In this document: positions 61,598-64,000 of the stretch, in pieces
How positions within the stretch are numbered: position 1 is the first letter of the stretch
How the letters are laid out: the number at the start of each line of letters is the position of its first letter
Assembly (NCBI GenBank): GCA_013339895.1
Contig: JABACO010000001.1
Coordinates: 11,704,813 to 11,768,812 of the forward strand
Direction: 5' to 3'
DNA from: Ephydatia muelleri
Lineage: Eukaryota; Porifera; Demospongiae; Spongillida; Spongillidae
Length of the DNA: 64,000 nt
Notes under the pieces: generated by a model
Database searches by the model: none
What the model saw: only the letters and a program-made list of their open reading frames with translations
What the model was told of the DNA's origin: nothing
Program-made: the position numbers and the translations under genes

Positions 61598-64000
61598 CAA
61601 TGCATCCCCCTGGATATTATGGAACACACTAAGCATTATATAGATATGTCCTCCTCCATCCCCCCATCTCCTCTACCTCCTCCCCCCACCATGTGGTCAT
61701 TACATGGAATGTCCTGCAACCTCACTCATATTATACCAAACTAAAGTATTGGCAGGTCCTTAATGCTATGCTAAACTATGGGTACAGGTTTTCCCTTTAA
61801 AATGACATTAATTGGGATAGTTTGACAAGCAACCATATACATGTTTTCATCTGTTTATATTCATGTCTAAATTTTCTCTACACAGCAATTCACATTCACT
61901 GAGAATTGACATGAAGTAACATAGCACTAAATTTGCATTGAGTCATACATTTCAATGCAAGCATTGCCTGTACAGACAACTGTTAAATATATGTGTTAGG
62001 TCGGTTTTGGTGACAACATTCACTATCAGTTTGAAAAATATACTCATTAATTTATAATGAACTAAAGTCAAAGCATACAATTATATAATAAACATAATAA
62101 ATTAGAAACAAAACAACAGATTTATTATAGGATATCCTGCTTATGAAGAATTAGTCACTTAGAAAATTAATTTAACAATTCAAGTGCCTAGCCATTCAAG
62201 TTATACCTACTAGTGACATTTAATAAAACTTCAGTTACTTGGCTCAAACTGTAACCTTGAATTAGCAAACTAATTCTATTGCAGATTATTTCTGGCAAGT
62301 ACTTTTAATGCCAATATAACTACTTGCTTCATTTTCCACCCTCTGATGCAATTCTGACAATAAATAGAACAACGTTTACTAGTACAGTGTAAAGTTTTTG
62401 GACTCGTTCATTTGGAAAGGTTGACACTGCTTGAGCTCATCCCTGGCCTTTGAGTATATAACCTTTCATGGTTAGACGCATGATGATTAAAATGCATGTT
62501 TAAATAGTCGGATAACATACAAGCACTAAGAAATCATTTTCTAGGCTATTCATTACGCCAGAGTCCGTGACACAGATCGTTCTTTCCCTCCTACTGAAGT
62601 GTCGTCACCAAGAGTAGCATGTTACAATGTTCCATGTTTAATCTGTAATGATTCTGGAAGGGTCCCCAGACCCTTACAGTCCTCTTCTCTTCCTCTGGCA
62701 ACAAGCTGACTTGTTGTGACAACATGAAAAGCCAAGCTTCCCTCTTACAAGCTTTGCATGCATTGCCCTACAGAGGTTGAGCCACTTGTGTCCCTTAAGG
62801 CAGCATAGTAGCGGACACACTGTCCATCACTATGTGGGAAAATGTCTCTGATAATACTGGTAGTGGAACTAGGGAAAATTTCCGTTCCAGTTGTCGGTCT
62901 CCTGACGTTTTGCACTGTTCTGACCAAAGCTGGCCAAGTCCTTGTACATTTTTGGCCTCAGTAACCGCTTGATTGGCTTGCTTCTTTCACTTTGTGTCCT
63001 CAGAGTTGCGTGGAGGATTGCTTTTATGCATGTTTGTGGAAGGACTAACAGTTTCCTCCTCTCCTCCTCTTCCATTCTATGGCTGCCTCTTTGCCTGGTA
63101 TATGAGTGAGTCCTTTCCTAAAAGATTCTGAATCTTTAAGCAGCTGCTGTATTTAAGCCAGGCTTTCATCATCAAGTTCTGGAGTTGACGCAGTTTTGGG
63201 TGACCTTTTTGCAGATAATTGGTCGTGTCAATTAGTCTTCACTTTCCCTTCCGTTCATCTTGACATTACAAACTTTGCAGTAAGATCACAGTGCATCCTT
63301 GATTGCGTGGCACAGATTTCAAGTTTGTGTTTGGTGACATAAAAAGTGATGCTAATAAAGCAATGGCCACAAACAAAAACATACTTAAAACAATCTATCT
63401 GGACCTTCTAAAGTATGTTTATAAATTCAGCTCATATCCTCTGGCGGATTGGAAGCAAAAGGCCTTCTTAGTAAGGAACTGAATCGCTATACTCGAATGC
63501 GCAGAACTTTTAATGTATGAAAGGCTACTTTTATACGCGGATTTAAAAGTATTAAGAATCAGACTGCTTTCTGAACCGGTTTGTATAATTGTTTTGACAT
63601 TAGGTGTTGCGCGAAGAAGCTGCGAAGATGCGAGGATGGATAGACAGGTCAGCCGGTATTTTTCAACGAATGCATGCAATCAAACTATGCGTTCTAATTA
63701 TCCAACTTAATGTCCGCATCGTGCTGATCAGCAGTAGTAATTGATCTAACCTCAAGCGTTACAAATTAGAATTTTCAATACTACAATAAACATGCATAAC
63801 GATCATCTCCCTTACATCCCCTCGCCTCAACCTTCATCATCGTAGTATTACGTGTGTTTCGCGCGAGTAGACCCCTTTGACGCGTGATTATAAGTTTTAT
63901 TTTACTTGTTGCTGCGTTAATACTTGGGCGGTATAGTATGCGAAGTAATTTGACGACCTACTTCTAGGTTATTGGTAGGTTCATGTTACAATGGTAGTAT
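61598..64000. other. No gene supported in the final 2.4 kb
   Basis: Minus-strand frames at 62745-62927 and 62869-63075 (for example KMYKDLASFGQNSAKRQETD) are open and overlap. They could be a decayed exon pair, but I see no known motif. The rest is AT-rich without repeats that I can define. Confidence 0.4.

Noticed and set aside
62600-63180. Minus-strand gene around the KMYKDLASFGQNSAKRQ frame
   Set aside because: Two overlapping short frames without recognisable motifs or a convincing splice chain; left as unassigned.

Overview
The window is a stretch of eukaryotic, animal nuclear DNA that is mostly a pile-up of transposable elements. Genes have GT-AG introns of only about 50-180 bp, there are no bacterial operons, and the coding remnants belong to metazoan-type families: Ty3/gypsy elements, non-LTR retrotransposons, hAT, Ginger-like, pogo-like and Tc1-like DNA transposons, a Polinton-type polymerase, TRAF/MATH, and Ig/fibronectin-III receptors. 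The tiny introns plus this mixture suggest an early-branching animal, most likely a demosponge. That is an inference, not something the sequence proves.

Layout. 1-1850 holds only tandem repeats. 1.85-3.2 kb has a small multi-exon coiled-coil gene and a possible divergent partner. 3.34-4.01 kb is a minus-strand gypsy integrase tail. 5.3-6.1 kb is a pogo-like transposase tail. A block at 5921-19772 (copy A) is repeated almost base for base at 29192-43983 (copy B). Each copy contains transposase pseudogenes, a broken protein kinase, minisatellite-coded proteins and one Ty3/gypsy element at the same site, with the same 5-bp target duplication (TACAT). So the element was there before the block was duplicated. 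That element has the unusual order Gag-PR-INT-RT-RNaseH and a SCAN-like Gag, like Gmr1-type elements. In copy B its INT-RT part is replaced by part of a different gypsy element.

Between the copies lie an inverted-repeat non-LTR retrotransposon fragment (19.77-21.9 kb), a gypsy element with divergent LTRs that carry a heat-shock-element-like motif (21906-26592), the C-terminus of a Polinton-type DNA polymerase B (26.6-27.07 kb), and, 49 bp later, an apparently intact TRAF-like coiled-coil/MATH gene with one 53-bp intron. A Cys-rich three-exon gene with a 14-residue repeat follows.

To the right of copy B is a Ginger-like DNA transposon (44812-50734; TGT..ACA ends, CCGG target duplication) with an integrase N-terminus and a Ulp1-like protease. 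It is split by a young gypsy element (45731-50061) whose two 123-bp LTRs look identical. Next is a transposase-like gene (51.4-55.2 kb) split by a hAT-type element (52181-54319, 8-bp target duplication), which itself received a 5'-truncated non-LTR element. A degraded hAT transposase, a 755-bp fold-back palindrome and then an 8-exon minus-strand gene (59504-61597) follow. That gene encodes a small single-pass membrane protein with Ig-like and FN3 domains. The last 2.4 kb shows nothing I can support.

The genes do not form a pathway. The best candidates for expressed host or element-borne genes are the coiled-coil gene at 2.2-3.2 kb, the TRAF-like gene, the Cys-rich repeat gene and the Ig/FN3 receptor. 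Most other coding matter is transposon-derived and carries stops or frameshifts.
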